Part shown: positions 1-6,555 of the stretch, in pieces
Layout: each line of letters opens with the position of its first letter
Position numbering within the stretch: position 1 is the first letter of the stretch
DNA from: CAYJAD01 sp964370835
GTDB lineage: Bacteria > Desulfobacterota > Desulfovibrionia > Desulfovibrionales > Desulfovibrionaceae
Reading direction: 5' to 3'
Assembly (NCBI GenBank): GCA_964370835.1
Contig: CAYJLO010000104.1
Span: forward strand, 1-8,164
DNA: 8,164 bases
Notes under the pieces: model-generated
The model's database searches: none
What the model saw: only the letters and a program-made list of their open reading frames with translations
What the model was told of the DNA's origin: nothing
Made by a program: the position numbers and the translations under genes

Positions 1-27
1 CTTACGGGAATAGAGAGTGAAACGGGT

Positions 28-67
28 CTGGGGGAGAACCTTTTTTTCAAAAAAGGTTTCCTCCCAG
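28..67. terminator. Long inverted repeat, probable terminator after the aminotransferase gene
   Basis: Two 19-nt arms (28-46 and 49-67) match at 16 of 19 positions. The outer part is CTGGG/CCCAG and the inner part is AACCTTTTTT/AAAAAAGGTT. No separate T-tract follows on either strand, but the A/T runs inside the stem could serve both directions. It lies about 47 nt beyond the stop of the minus-strand aminotransferase gene and may also end a gene left of the window. From memory, GC-outer, A/T-inner hairpins of this kind are frequent between Desulfovibrio genes. Confidence 0.65.
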
Positions 68-113
68 TAGACTTTGTCAGCAATCTAAGGCTTTTTTATA
101 CATATATTGCTTA

Positions 114-1229
114 TTAGCCCATGACTGTTTTCAAAGCTTTGAGCACAGTGGCCACGTTTTCTTCACGAGCCGTATGACCCATGAGACCAATGCGCCAAAT
201 TTTACCGGCCAGAGGTCCAAGGCCAGAGCCTATTTCTATATGATGCTCTTTAAGCAAGGCTGTGCGAATGGCGGCTTCATTGCTCACAGACTCAGGAATC
301 TTCACAGCATTGAGCATGGGTAAACGATGTTCTGGCTTTACAAGCATCTCCAAGCCCATTTCACCAAGGCCTTTCACCAAAAGCTCATGCATGGCCTTGT
401 GACGCGCATACACATTTTCAAGACCTTCATCCAACACCAACTTCAAAGCAGCATACAAAGCATATTCCATATTGATGGGTGCCGTATGGTGATAGGTGCG
501 TGTGGTACCTTCCCAGTAGGATGCAATGAGGGACAAGTCTAAATACCAATTGGGCACTTTTGTCTTACGGGCTTTAAGCTTTTCCAAAGCGCGTGCAGAA
601 AAAGAAATGGGAGCCAGTCCGGGAGGGCAAGCTAAGCATTTTTGTGTGCCAGAGTATGCTGCATCCACATGCCATGCGTCCAAATGCACAGGCATACCAC
701 CAAGGGAGGTCACGCAATCCAAAATAAAGAGCGCACCGTGCTCTTTTACCAAGGCACCGATGGCAGCGGCATCGGAAACCACACCGGTGGAAGTTTCGGC
801 ATGCACAAGAGCCACCATGTCATAGGTATCTTCGCTAAGTTTTGCTTTCACCGCGGCAAGGTCCATGGCTTCTCCCCAAGGAGCGTCTAAGACATGCACT
901 TCGGCACCAAGGCGACCGGCCACATCTTGCATGCGCACACCAAAAACACCGTTGGTAAGCACAAGCACTTTATCGCCTTTTTCCACAAGGTTCACAAAGC
1001 ATGTTTCCATGCCGGAAGAACCGGTGCCGGACATGGGCATGGTGAGTTCATTCTTGGTGTTGAAGACAGCTCTGAGCTGTTCCTTAATGGCGTCCATGAT
1101 GGTCACAAAATAAGGATCCAAGTGCCCAATGGTGGGCTTTGCCATGGCGGCATATATGGCATCGGGCACCGTGGAAGGACCAGGCCCCATGAGTAATGTG
1201 GGGGTAATACCTTGTAATAAATCTTGCAT
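114..1229 (-). CDS. Class V PLP aminotransferase, alanine-glyoxylate / serine-pyruvate type
   Basis: This 371-residue protein is full length for the cytosolic AGXT-like family of fold-type I PLP enzymes, which move an amino group between alanine or serine and glyoxylate or pyruvate. Visible family marks are GPGP near the N-terminus (15-18), the phosphate-binding SGTGSSGME (67-75), ETSTG (145-149), the pyridine-nitrogen aspartate in LDCVTSLG (D171), the Schiff-base lysine in SGTQKCL (K197) and the substrate-carboxylate arginine in WRIGLMG (R346). The start is supported by AAGGAG at 1236-1241, about six bases upstream. It is divergent from prmC and appears to be a single-gene unit ending at the hairpin 28-67. 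The exact amino donor cannot be read from sequence. Serine-glyoxylate, phosphoserine-like or ureidoglycine roles are alternatives within the family. The family call is firm and the substrate is open. Confidence 0.9.
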   Translation of the reverse strand: MQDLLQGITPTLLMGPGPSTVPDAIYAAMAKPTIGHLDPYFVTIMDAIKEQLRAVFNTKNELTMPMSGTGSSGMETCFVNLVEKGDKVLVLTNGVFGVRMQDVAGRLGAEVHVLDAPWGEAMDLAAVKAKLSEDTYDMVALVHAETSTGVVSDAAAIGALVKEHGALFILDCVTSLGGMPVHLDAWHVDAAYSGTQKCLACPPGLAPISFSARALEKLKARKTKVPNWYLDLSLIASYWEGTTRTYHHTAPINMEYALYAALKLVLDEGLENVYARHKAMHELLVKGLGEMGLEMLVKPEHRLPMLNAVKIPESVSNEAAIRTALLKEHHIEIGSGLGPLAGKIWRIGLMGHTAREENVATVLKALKTVMG

Positions 1230-1265
1230 TGCATTCTCCTTATGACATGTATTTTTACATTCTTC

Positions 1266-1279
1266 TTTGCCGTGGCAAA
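1266..1279. promoter_or_regulatory. 14 bp palindrome between divergent genes, possible operator
   Basis: TTTGCC-GT-GGCAAA is a perfect inverted repeat with six-base arms. It lies 37 bp upstream of the aminotransferase start and about 115 bp upstream of prmC. Position and symmetry fit a dimeric regulator site for the aminotransferase gene. I do not recognise the regulator, and chance cannot be excluded. Confidence 0.35.
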
Positions 1280-1359
1280 CACCCTAGACAAGTGCATAAT
1301 CAAGCAAAAAGATAGCCATGAGTTTAGAGAGAAAAATTTCCAAAGTAAAGAAAAAGACA

Positions 1360-1388
1360 TTCACAAAGAGTACTTTTTACCCTAGCAT
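1360..1388 (+). promoter_or_regulatory. Candidate sigma-70 promoter for prmC
   Basis: TTCACA (1360-1365), a 17 bp spacer and TAGCAT (1383-1388) match the -35 and -10 consensus at 5/6 and 4/6 positions. Transcription would begin near 1394-1396, which is the ATG of prmC at 1395. This would explain why no Shine-Dalgarno sequence is visible before that gene. The match is moderate and rests on inspection only. Confidence 0.35.
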
Positions 1389-1394
1389 ACAACC

Positions 1395-2300
1395 ATGGAC
1401 ATGACTCTCCCCCCCCCTACCCTGCGCCAAGCCCTCAAGACCCTCAGTGCATTCTTACAAAATGGCGGCAGTGACGCTCCCACATTGGCGGCGCAGCTCC
1501 TTACCATGCATGTGCTTAAGGTGGATAAAATACACCTTATCACCCAAGGGCAAAGTCCCATAACACCAGATCAGTGGCAAAGTATTTTCCATCTGGCTCA
1601 GCGTCATGCTCAAGGGGAACCCTTGGCCTACATCTTAGGTAGCAAAGAATTTTACGGGCGGGACTTTATGGTCAATGGTGCCACCCTCATTCCACGACCA
1701 GAAAGTGAAGATGTGCTAGAAGCCGTCATGGCTTTGGCGCGCAAAATACCGCAATACACTCTGCCGAGCGAGCGTTTACTTTTTGCAGATATCGGCACCG
1801 GCTCAGGTTGCTTAGCTTGCACTTTTGCCGCAGAAGTTCCCTATGCCCATGGCTTCATGCTGGACATTAGCTCTGAGGCTTTACATACAGCTTGGCGTAA
1901 TGCCGAGCACCATAATGTCCACACGCGCATGCAAGCCCTACACGGTTCTCTCTATGCTCTGCCTTTTGCGCCTCTGTCACTGGATGTGCTCATAAGCAAT
2001 CCGCCCTATATAAGTGAAGCAGAGTTTCAAGGTTTGGAGAAGAATGTGCGAGAGTTTGAACCCAAAACAGCACTGGTACCCGTAACCACCGCGCAAGACC
2101 CTGCGGGCTTAGCTCATTTGCACGCCTTAGCCGAACAGGCTTGGTCTCTTTTGCGTGAGGGGGGTCTCTGTGTGGTGGAGCATGGTTCCACTCAAGGCCC
2201 TGCGGTGCGCGAGCTCTTTGAGCAGCACGGGCCGTGGAAGCAGGTTTTCACCGGGCAAGATTTGGCTGGGCTTGATAGATATTGCTTGTGTAAAAAATAA
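1395..2300 (+). CDS. prmC: PrmC (HemK): release factor glutamine N5-methyltransferase
   Basis: PrmC transfers a methyl group from S-adenosylmethionine to the glutamine of the GGQ motif in release factors 1 and 2, which improves termination. The 301 residues carry an N-terminal helical domain (about 1-95) with GEPLAYILGSKEFYG (74-88) and LIPRPESE (98-105). The Rossmann methyltransferase domain follows, with DIGTGSG (132-138), an acidic residue after strand 2 (D157) and the catalytic NPPY (202-205). Length is near the family norm. ATGs at 1395 and 1401 are both possible, and neither has a Shine-Dalgarno site. Nine consecutive C (1409-1417) fall in codons 5-8, a place where slippage would shift the frame. 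The gene is monocistronic here, not beside prfA where it is often found, and its stop codon TAA is also the left flank of the palindromic element 2301-2445. Confidence 0.95.
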   Translation: MDMTLPPPTLRQALKTLSAFLQNGGSDAPTLAAQLLTMHVLKVDKIHLITQGQSPITPDQWQSIFHLAQRHAQGEPLAYILGSKEFYGRDFMVNGATLIPRPESEDVLEAVMALARKIPQYTLPSERLLFADIGTGSGCLACTFAAEVPYAHGFMLDISSEALHTAWRNAEHHNVHTRMQALHGSLYALPFAPLSLDVLISNPPYISEAEFQGLEKNVREFEPKTALVPVTTAQDPAGLAHLHALAEQAWSLLREGGLCVVEHGSTQGPAVRELFEQHGPWKQVFTGQDLAGLDRYCLCKK

Positions 2301-2445
2301 GATAATGTCGTCAAATGCGCCTTTTTGATTTTCTCTGCGTCAGATTTCACGAGCTTTTTCGGTCATGTATGTCTCTATACACTCCTTCAAAGCTCATTCA
2401 TCTTCCTTGATAAAACTCAAAATTTCGCAATTTGACGACACTATC
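2301..2445. repeat. MITE-like 145 bp imperfect palindrome with TAA flanks
   Basis: Left arm 2301-2319 pairs with right arm 2426-2445 apart from one mismatch and one bulged base; the shared core is TGTCGTCAAAT. Further inward, GAGCTTT (2351-2357) pairs with AAAGCTC (2389-2395), and TGTAT (2366-2370) pairs with ATACA (2377-2381) around a six-base loop. The stretch between outer and middle stems also pairs partly. TAA stands at 2298-2300 and again at 2446-2448, and the match extends to TAAGA. It therefore resembles a non-autonomous transposable element with terminal inverted repeats and a short target duplication. It has no coding capacity. As RNA it would form one long hairpin after prmC and could act as a terminator or 3' stabiliser, which is the main alternative reading. 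Confidence 0.6.
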
Positions 2446-2535
2446 TAAGAGTTTTATATATTTTTGTGGAAAGGAAAAATTTTTTGAAGAAAGCCCCTGT
2501 GTGAACGCTCCCTACCTTTTCCAAGATGCTTATAT

Positions 2536-2567
2536 AAAAAAGCAGGGAAAGCCTTAGCTCTCCCTGC
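2536..2567 (-). terminator. Rho-independent terminator of the rlpA-ending operon
   Basis: GCAGGGA (2542-2548) pairs with TCCCTGC (2561-2567), then AGC with GCT around a CTTA loop, with one mismatch between the two stems. On the minus strand the hairpin is followed directly by six T (complement of 2536-2541). It lies 24 bp beyond the rlpA stop. This is a textbook intrinsic terminator for minus-strand transcription. Confidence 0.9.
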
Positions 2568-2590
2568 AAAAAATTAAAAAAATTCTCTCG

Positions 2591-3337
2591 CTAAAACAGC
2601 GTTTTCTTATGCTGTGCTCCGCCTACACCATCGGACAGAGTTACCTTCTTGCGCTTGGGCCCTGAAGACCATGAATCGTCGCTTTCATAAGATTCGCCTT
2701 CATAAGCTTCTTCATAGTCACTGGAATATTCGCCTTCATAGTCTTCGGCATAATCTTCCGAATACTCATCTTCGTATTGATCATATTCATCAGATTGGGC
2801 ATCGGAGGCATTTTGGGAAAGCTCTCCCCCATCATTATATATATCGTCTTGAACTGCACCCGAAGCAAAGGGAACGCCATTTTCTGAAAGAGCCTCCACA
2901 CGCACAAGGCCAGTACCGGCATCCTTCATGCCCAGCTTTTCTGCACCGCGCTTAGAAAGGTCAATGATACGCCCATGCAAAAAGGGGCCTCGATCATTGA
3001 TGCGCACTTCAATGCTTTTACCATTTTCCAAATGGGTCACGCGCACATCGGTACCCAAGGGAAGGGTTTTATGCGCCGCCGTCATGGCATTTTGATTATA
3101 GCGCTCACCATTGGCGGTGGTTTTACCGTGAAAGCCTGGGCCATACCAAGAGGCTTCACCTTCTTCCACATAGCCTTCGCCCGTTTGCATGGGATAGTAC
3201 GTTTCACCGCGAACCGTATAAGAAGACGTGCCGCGAACCTTGCTCTTGGGTTGTGTAGCACAAGATGCCAAAAAAAACGGCAAGACCATGCATACAAGCC
3301 AAACCCAATGCCGAGTTTTTTTCATGTACATGTACAT
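2591..3337 (-). CDS. rlpA: RlpA-family lipoprotein (septal ring lytic transglycosylase type)
   Basis: RlpA proteins are outer-membrane lipoproteins. Characterised ones cleave glycan strands lacking stem peptides at the septum. Residues 1-25 form a lipoprotein signal (KK, hydrophobic core, LASC), with Cys26 as the lipidated residue. The double-psi beta-barrel domain spans about 57-150, with EASWYGPGFHGKTTANGERY, TAAHKTLPLGT and VRINDRGPF. E78, H89 and D115 have the spacing of the catalytic trio I recall from Pseudomonas RlpA, so activity is likely. There is no C-terminal SPOR domain. Instead, residues 179-222 are acidic and tyrosine-rich, followed by a basic patch (PKRKK, 227-231). Of three in-frame ATGs (3337, 3331, 3325), the first is best placed, seven bases from GAGG (3345-3348). 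That site overlaps the end of the upstream gene, so translation is probably coupled. It is the last gene of the operon. Confidence 0.9.
   Translation of the reverse strand: MYMYMKKTRHWVWLVCMVLPFFLASCATQPKSKVRGTSSYTVRGETYYPMQTGEGYVEEGEASWYGPGFHGKTTANGERYNQNAMTAAHKTLPLGTDVRVTHLENGKSIEVRINDRGPFLHGRIIDLSKRGAEKLGMKDAGTGLVRVEALSENGVPFASGAVQDDIYNDGGELSQNASDAQSDEYDQYEDEYSEDYAEDYEGEYSSDYEEAYEGESYESDDSWSSGPKRKKVTLSDGVGGAQHKKTLF
2702..2776 (-). repeat. Degenerate 12 bp tandem repeat encoding a tyrosine-acidic tetrapeptide array
   Basis: Inside rlpA, tyrosines occur exactly every four residues from Y188 to Y212 (188, 192, 196, 200, 204, 208, 212), separated mostly by D, E and S. Further tyrosines are at 185 and 217. 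The DNA shows a matching 12-nt period with a recurring TTC/ATA pattern on the plus strand. Such arrays can vary in length by slippage. The tail is predicted to be disordered and strongly negative. Confidence 0.7.
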
Positions 3338-3347
3338 GGAAATGCCT

Positions 3348-4181
3348 CTATAGTGGAGCTGCCGTGCGAGGGCTCAACTCTTTCACTCGCGTAAAAATTT
3401 CTTGTAACAGCGAAGCATCAGAACCCAACTCTTGCGCCTTCAAAGCATAGCGCTCTGCTTCTTCTCTATGGCCACCTTCCAAATATGCCGAGGCCGTCAA
3501 TACATACATATGGGCTGTATTGTCCCCATAAAGAGATTGCAATAAAGCGTCATAATCCTGACCAAAGCAATTTTGCACCAGTGCCTGCTCTGCACAAATG
3601 AAACGCGCCACATGCCCATTATCTTTATGTCCACCATAGTACAAAAGGAGTAAAGCGCGCACTTGCTCAAGCACACCCGAGATACGAGCAAGTTCTTTGG
3701 CTATGCTTTCCTTGGTTTGCGCCGTGAAGGGGCATAGTGAATCTATGACATCATGATATTTAGAGGCTCGTTTTTGCAATTGCAAAAGACGGTTGGAATA
3801 ATGTTGCAGCTGGAATGCATCTTCACGCAATTTACAACATTCGTGAAAGGCATACCCAATGCACCAATCGAGCATACTTTCCAGCACATAGCCTGAAGCG
3901 TCTTCTTGTTTGCAAGAAAAATCTTCTGCCATGCCATAGCCTTCAAAGCTACGCTTACCTTGAGCAGATTTGCGAAAAAGATGATGGGCCGTATCCTTCA
4001 AGCGCCAAAAAACGCCCTTGCTCACGGCCTCACCCAAAAGCTCACGCAAAACAGCATAAGAAATGCTTTGTGAATGAGAAAAACGTTGCACTTGTTCTGC
4101 GAGAATGCCGTGCACCACGCAAAAATCGCGCAATAAGTCTCGAGAAAGAACTTCCGCATTGCGGGTGCGCCACATATCCAT
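3348..4181 (-). CDS. Unrecognised 277-residue helical protein with TPR-like C-terminus
   Basis: I do not recognise this protein. It has no signal peptide or membrane segment, so it is probably cytosolic, and it looks almost wholly helical. Residues 115-180 are rich in L, Q, K and E and could form a coiled coil. Residues 222-263, with the ordered pattern A-x2-Y-L-x-G and E-A-E-x-Y-A-x-K-A, resemble a tetratricopeptide hairpin, a protein-binding repeat. Eight cysteines are scattered (21, 90, 107, 115, 116, 150, 196, 205) without a clear metal-binding pair. Its ATG overlaps the stop of the upstream 91-residue gene by one base (TAATG), with AGGA just ahead, so the two are likely translated together. 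rlpA starts 10 bp after its stop. The operon position suggests a partner of the MoxR/VWA pair, but this is inference. Confidence 0.75.
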   Translation of the reverse strand: MDMWRTRNAEVLSRDLLRDFCVVHGILAEQVQRFSHSQSISYAVLRELLGEAVSKGVFWRLKDTAHHLFRKSAQGKRSFEGYGMAEDFSCKQEDASGYVLESMLDWCIGYAFHECCKLREDAFQLQHYSNRLLQLQKRASKYHDVIDSLCPFTAQTKESIAKELARISGVLEQVRALLLLYYGGHKDNGHVARFICAEQALVQNCFGQDYDALLQSLYGDNTAHMYVLTASAYLEGGHREEAERYALKAQELGSDASLLQEIFTRVKELSPRTAAPL

Positions 4182-4456
4182 TATTTTCCTGCCTCTTGTA
4201 AAAGGGCCGCCGCCACAGAAGCATCATACAAAACTAAGGGATCTGAACCTTCTGCGCCGCGACCAAGTTTTTTATACATTTGCGCAGCTTCTAAAATAAC
4301 TGCATGGGGCAGCCATTCGTGCTTTTCCCATACGTGCTCATGCTCAGATTCCCATAGACGAAATTCTATGCTTTGATCTTCCCCTCTGCGCACATACACG
4401 CGAACCTTGGTATTGCCTGGCTGGGGATAGTAGTACAAACCTCTTTCATCTTTCAT
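4181..4456 (-). CDS. Unrecognised 91-residue protein
   Basis: This is a small soluble protein with no signal peptide. Residues 1-35 alternate in a way typical of beta strands (GLYYYPQPG, KVRVYVRRG, IEFRLWESE), and the second half is helical (AVILEAAQMYKKL, SVAAALLQEAG). It contains a short His/Glu/Trp-rich stretch, ESEHEHVWEKHEW (36-48), which could bind metal but matches no motif known to me. The start is supported by GAGGT about five bases upstream. It is co-translated with the following 277-residue gene through a one-base stop/start overlap. A 169 bp gap separates it from the gene before. The compact beta-then-helix pattern suggests a small adaptor, but function is unknown. Confidence 0.7.
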   Translation of the reverse strand: MKDERGLYYYPQPGNTKVRVYVRRGEDQSIEFRLWESEHEHVWEKHEWLPHAVILEAAQMYKKLGRGAEGSDPLVLYDASVAAALLQEAGK

Positions 4457-4625
4457 ATATACCTCACACTTTATATAAACTATATAGACGCCATTTCATA
4501 ATTACGCCATGGCATATTTTGAATAGCTTCTCGTCAAATATGAGGTACTTTGCCTTGCCTTGTGCTTAAGGTCAACCTTTGAAATGCCTTCTTACACAGA
4601 AAATTCTTTTGTGCCCTTGCCCCTC
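4457..4625. other. 169 bp intra-operon gap, possible internal promoter
   Basis: No gene of convincing length fits here. On the minus strand the region near the 91-residue gene is AT-rich (TATATAG, TATATAAAG at about 4460-4485). Two -35-like hexamers occur, TTGACG (complement of 4532-4537) and TTGACC (complement of about 4570-4575), but neither has a good -10 at ideal spacing. An internal promoter for the last three genes is possible and unproven. Confidence 0.25.
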
Positions 4626-5117
4626 TTACGCATTGGCCTCCATGATGCCCGAGCTTTTTTTCGCAAAATGAAGAAATTTTTCTGCAAAAACTGTGGGGGC
4701 CATGGTTTGCTTTGTGTGATCGCTTATGACCACATGGTGCTCTTCCTCCATGGGTAAGCTGGCATCGGCGCGCATGAGCTCTTCTTCATAGGCTTGACGG
4801 AGTAACTCAAAGGAAGCTTCCACCTCTGGATAAGCATTATCCTCACGCCAAGGCAAACGCATACTTTGGGTCCATGTTCTGCCCTTGTGAGATATGATTT
4901 CTAACTTGTAAAAACCTTGATATTGAGGCTCGTGTGCGCGCTCATGCGTATTGGGGTAGCAATGCTCTTGCCATGAATCCACCGGTTCGGCAATACTGGA
5001 ACAAATGCGCACCGGCGGCAAAGCCAATTGGCGTTCATACTCTTCCACCACAAAGGAATAGCTCAATGTGGGACGCAAATTGCCCCTTTTCTTTTCTATT
5101 TTCCATTGAATTTTCAT
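4626..5117 (-). CDS. Unrecognised 163-residue protein in the MoxR/VWA operon
   Basis: I do not recognise this protein. It has no signal peptide or membrane segment. The first 110 residues look beta-rich (KIQWKIEKKRG, LSYSFVVEEYERQL, YKLEIISHKGRTW), and a helical, acidic part follows (about 97-117 and 142-155). Two cysteines (39 and 53) are present, with no recognisable active site. AAGGAG stands five bases before the ATG, an excellent ribosome binding site. It follows the VWA gene by 67 bp, or by only about 9 bp if that gene is extended by a one-base frameshift. Its constant company with the MoxR/VWA pair cannot be judged from one genome. A client or regulator of the ATPase is a guess. Confidence 0.75.
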   Translation of the reverse strand: MKIQWKIEKKRGNLRPTLSYSFVVEEYERQLALPPVRICSSIAEPVDSWQEHCYPNTHERAHEPQYQGFYKLEIISHKGRTWTQSMRLPWREDNAYPEVEASFELLRQAYEEELMRADASLPMEEEHHVVISDHTKQTMAPTVFAEKFLHFAKKSSGIMEANA

Positions 5118-5136
5118 TATAACTCCTTACACATCA

Positions 5137-5153
5137 TTGTTTGTCAAAAACAA
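5137..5153. other. Small inverted repeat between VWA gene and next gene
   Basis: TTGTTT (5137-5142) and AAACAA (5148-5153) are inverted around five bases. The hairpin would be weak and AT-rich. It sits in the short gap just before the ribosome binding site of the 163-residue gene and might moderate readthrough or translation. Confidence 0.2.
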
Positions 5154-5184
5154 CTCTTTAAACAGTCCTTGTTCAAACAGCTGC

Positions 5185-6540
5185 TTAAAAAGCTTCGTAA
5201 AGATGCAACACCTCTCCAAAAGGAGGCTCTTGCTTGGGCAATTTGCTACTAATCCACAATACAGGATAAAAGGGATCTTCCGGAAATGAAGCACATTCAA
5301 GGTCTGTGAACCAAAGTAGGCACACGGGATTGATATCATTTTTTTCCAAGTATTGCGGAATATGGCGATAATCCGTACCCCCGCCACCTTCGGGCATAAG
5401 GCGTAATGGTCTATCCTCACGCCTATAAATGCTATGTGATTTTACTAAAGTGTCGTGATATACTATGCACAAATCGCTGTCATAGGCTTCTAAAATGCTT
5501 TCCAATTCCGCAGAAAAATGCGCCAGCAAGTCTTTATCAATGGAGCCGGAAGTATCTATGGCAAGGGCTATGGTCATGAGGCGTTGCTCTTGACGCGAAG
5601 GTAAATACAAATCTTGCGAAAGATAACGCCTATTGGGCACCGACCATGTATAATCCCCTTGATTACAACTCTCGATAAAACGTTGTAAGAGAATGCGCCA
5701 ATTGAGTTTGGGCTGTAAGGTCTCCTGAAAAAGCCGAAGAAGATTTTGTGGAATATCTCCAAAGTGCTGTGCACTTTGCAAAGCTTGCGAAAGGTTAATC
5801 ATGGATTCGCGCTCTGCTTCTTCTGTTTTGTCGCTGCTATCAGCCGCCAATAGAGGATGATCCAATACTTCACCGGAAAATTGCGCTTCGGCCTTTTCCT
5901 TTTTATCTCCATCTTTATCTTCGGGTGACGTGTTTTGCCCTTCTTCTTTTTTATCTTCCGGATCTTGGTCTGGTTTTTTATGATCGGACTTGGAAGCACT
6001 TTGCTCTTCTTTTACAGTATCACCCTCTTCACCTTGCGCGCCGCCGCTGGCATTTTCCACATCTTCTTCCCGCTCTTCGGTGAAATTGGCATGCTGCCCG
6101 CCACCACGAAACTCTTCATTCCACGCAAGGATAAGCTCGGCATAAATGGCATCCACACTTTTATCATGGTATTTTTTATCTACGGTGAATGTTTTAGGTA
6201 GGCGAAAACCTGCTTCCTCCAAGTAACCATTAATGGCAAGGTCACAGGCTTTATTCCACATATCTTTATCACGACCTTTACGGCGCAAATGATGCCCGCA
6301 CGCCAGATGCAATATCTCATGAGCCTGCACAGCCACCACTTGCTCGGAGCTTAACACAGAAATATAGAGTGGATTATAAGCAAGAGTTTTGCCATCGGTC
6401 CATAAATCTTTACAGTGCTTATCTTCCTTAAATTGTAATTTCAGCGCCAAGGAACCAAAAAAAGGATGTGACAACAAAAGCTCCGTGCGGGCCTTTTGCA
6501 TAAGTTGTAAGGCATTGGGCGTTTCTTGCATTTGTGACAT
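5185..6540 (-). CDS. Metallopeptidase-like plus VWA two-domain protein (COG3864/DUF2201 type)
   Basis: The 451 residues show two known domains joined by a long charged linker. The N-terminal domain (about 10-145) has the zinc-protease signature HEILH (74-78) followed by ACGHH (80-84), as in the putative metallopeptidase domain of COG3864 proteins. The linker (about 153-245) is dominated by E, D, K and Q and is probably disordered. The C-terminal VWA-like domain (about 320-451) keeps a complete metal-ion-dependent adhesion site: DTSGS (329-333), T389 in GGGGTDY and D413 in FTDLE. No signal peptide is seen, so it is cytosolic. It starts 15 bp after the MoxR stop, with only a weak ribosome site, which suggests coupling. 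Family knowledge says VWA proteins of this kind work with a MoxR ATPase as a metal-dependent chaperone. Whether the HExxH site cleaves peptides is unknown. The reading frame ends at a T5 run that may hide a frameshift. Confidence 0.9.
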   Translation of the reverse strand: MSQMQETPNALQLMQKARTELLLSHPFFGSLALKLQFKEDKHCKDLWTDGKTLAYNPLYISVLSSEQVVAVQAHEILHLACGHHLRRKGRDKDMWNKACDLAINGYLEEAGFRLPKTFTVDKKYHDKSVDAIYAELILAWNEEFRGGGQHANFTEEREEDVENASGGAQGEEGDTVKEEQSASKSDHKKPDQDPEDKKEEGQNTSPEDKDGDKKEKAEAQFSGEVLDHPLLAADSSDKTEEAERESMINLSQALQSAQHFGDIPQNLLRLFQETLQPKLNWRILLQRFIESCNQGDYTWSVPNRRYLSQDLYLPSRQEQRLMTIALAIDTSGSIDKDLLAHFSAELESILEAYDSDLCIVYHDTLVKSHSIYRREDRPLRLMPEGGGGTDYRHIPQYLEKNDINPVCLLWFTDLECASFPEDPFYPVLWISSKLPKQEPPFGEVLHLYEAF

Positions 6541-6555
6541 GACAAGCTCACAAAC

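Noticed and set aside
526..1196. Several plus-strand open frames over the aminotransferase gene
   Set aside because: They are antisense shadows of a gene with clear PLP motifs and have no domain sense or ribosome sites.
4528..4543. CGTCAAAT near 4532, shared with the ends of the palindromic element 2301-2445
   Set aside because: Only eight bases match, with no partner arm nearby, so chance is sufficient.
5935..6201. Plus-strand frame with a hydrophobic, phenylalanine-rich start that could pass for a membrane protein
   Set aside because: It is the complement of the Glu/Lys-rich linker of the VWA protein; GAA/AAA codons read backwards give TTC/TTT.
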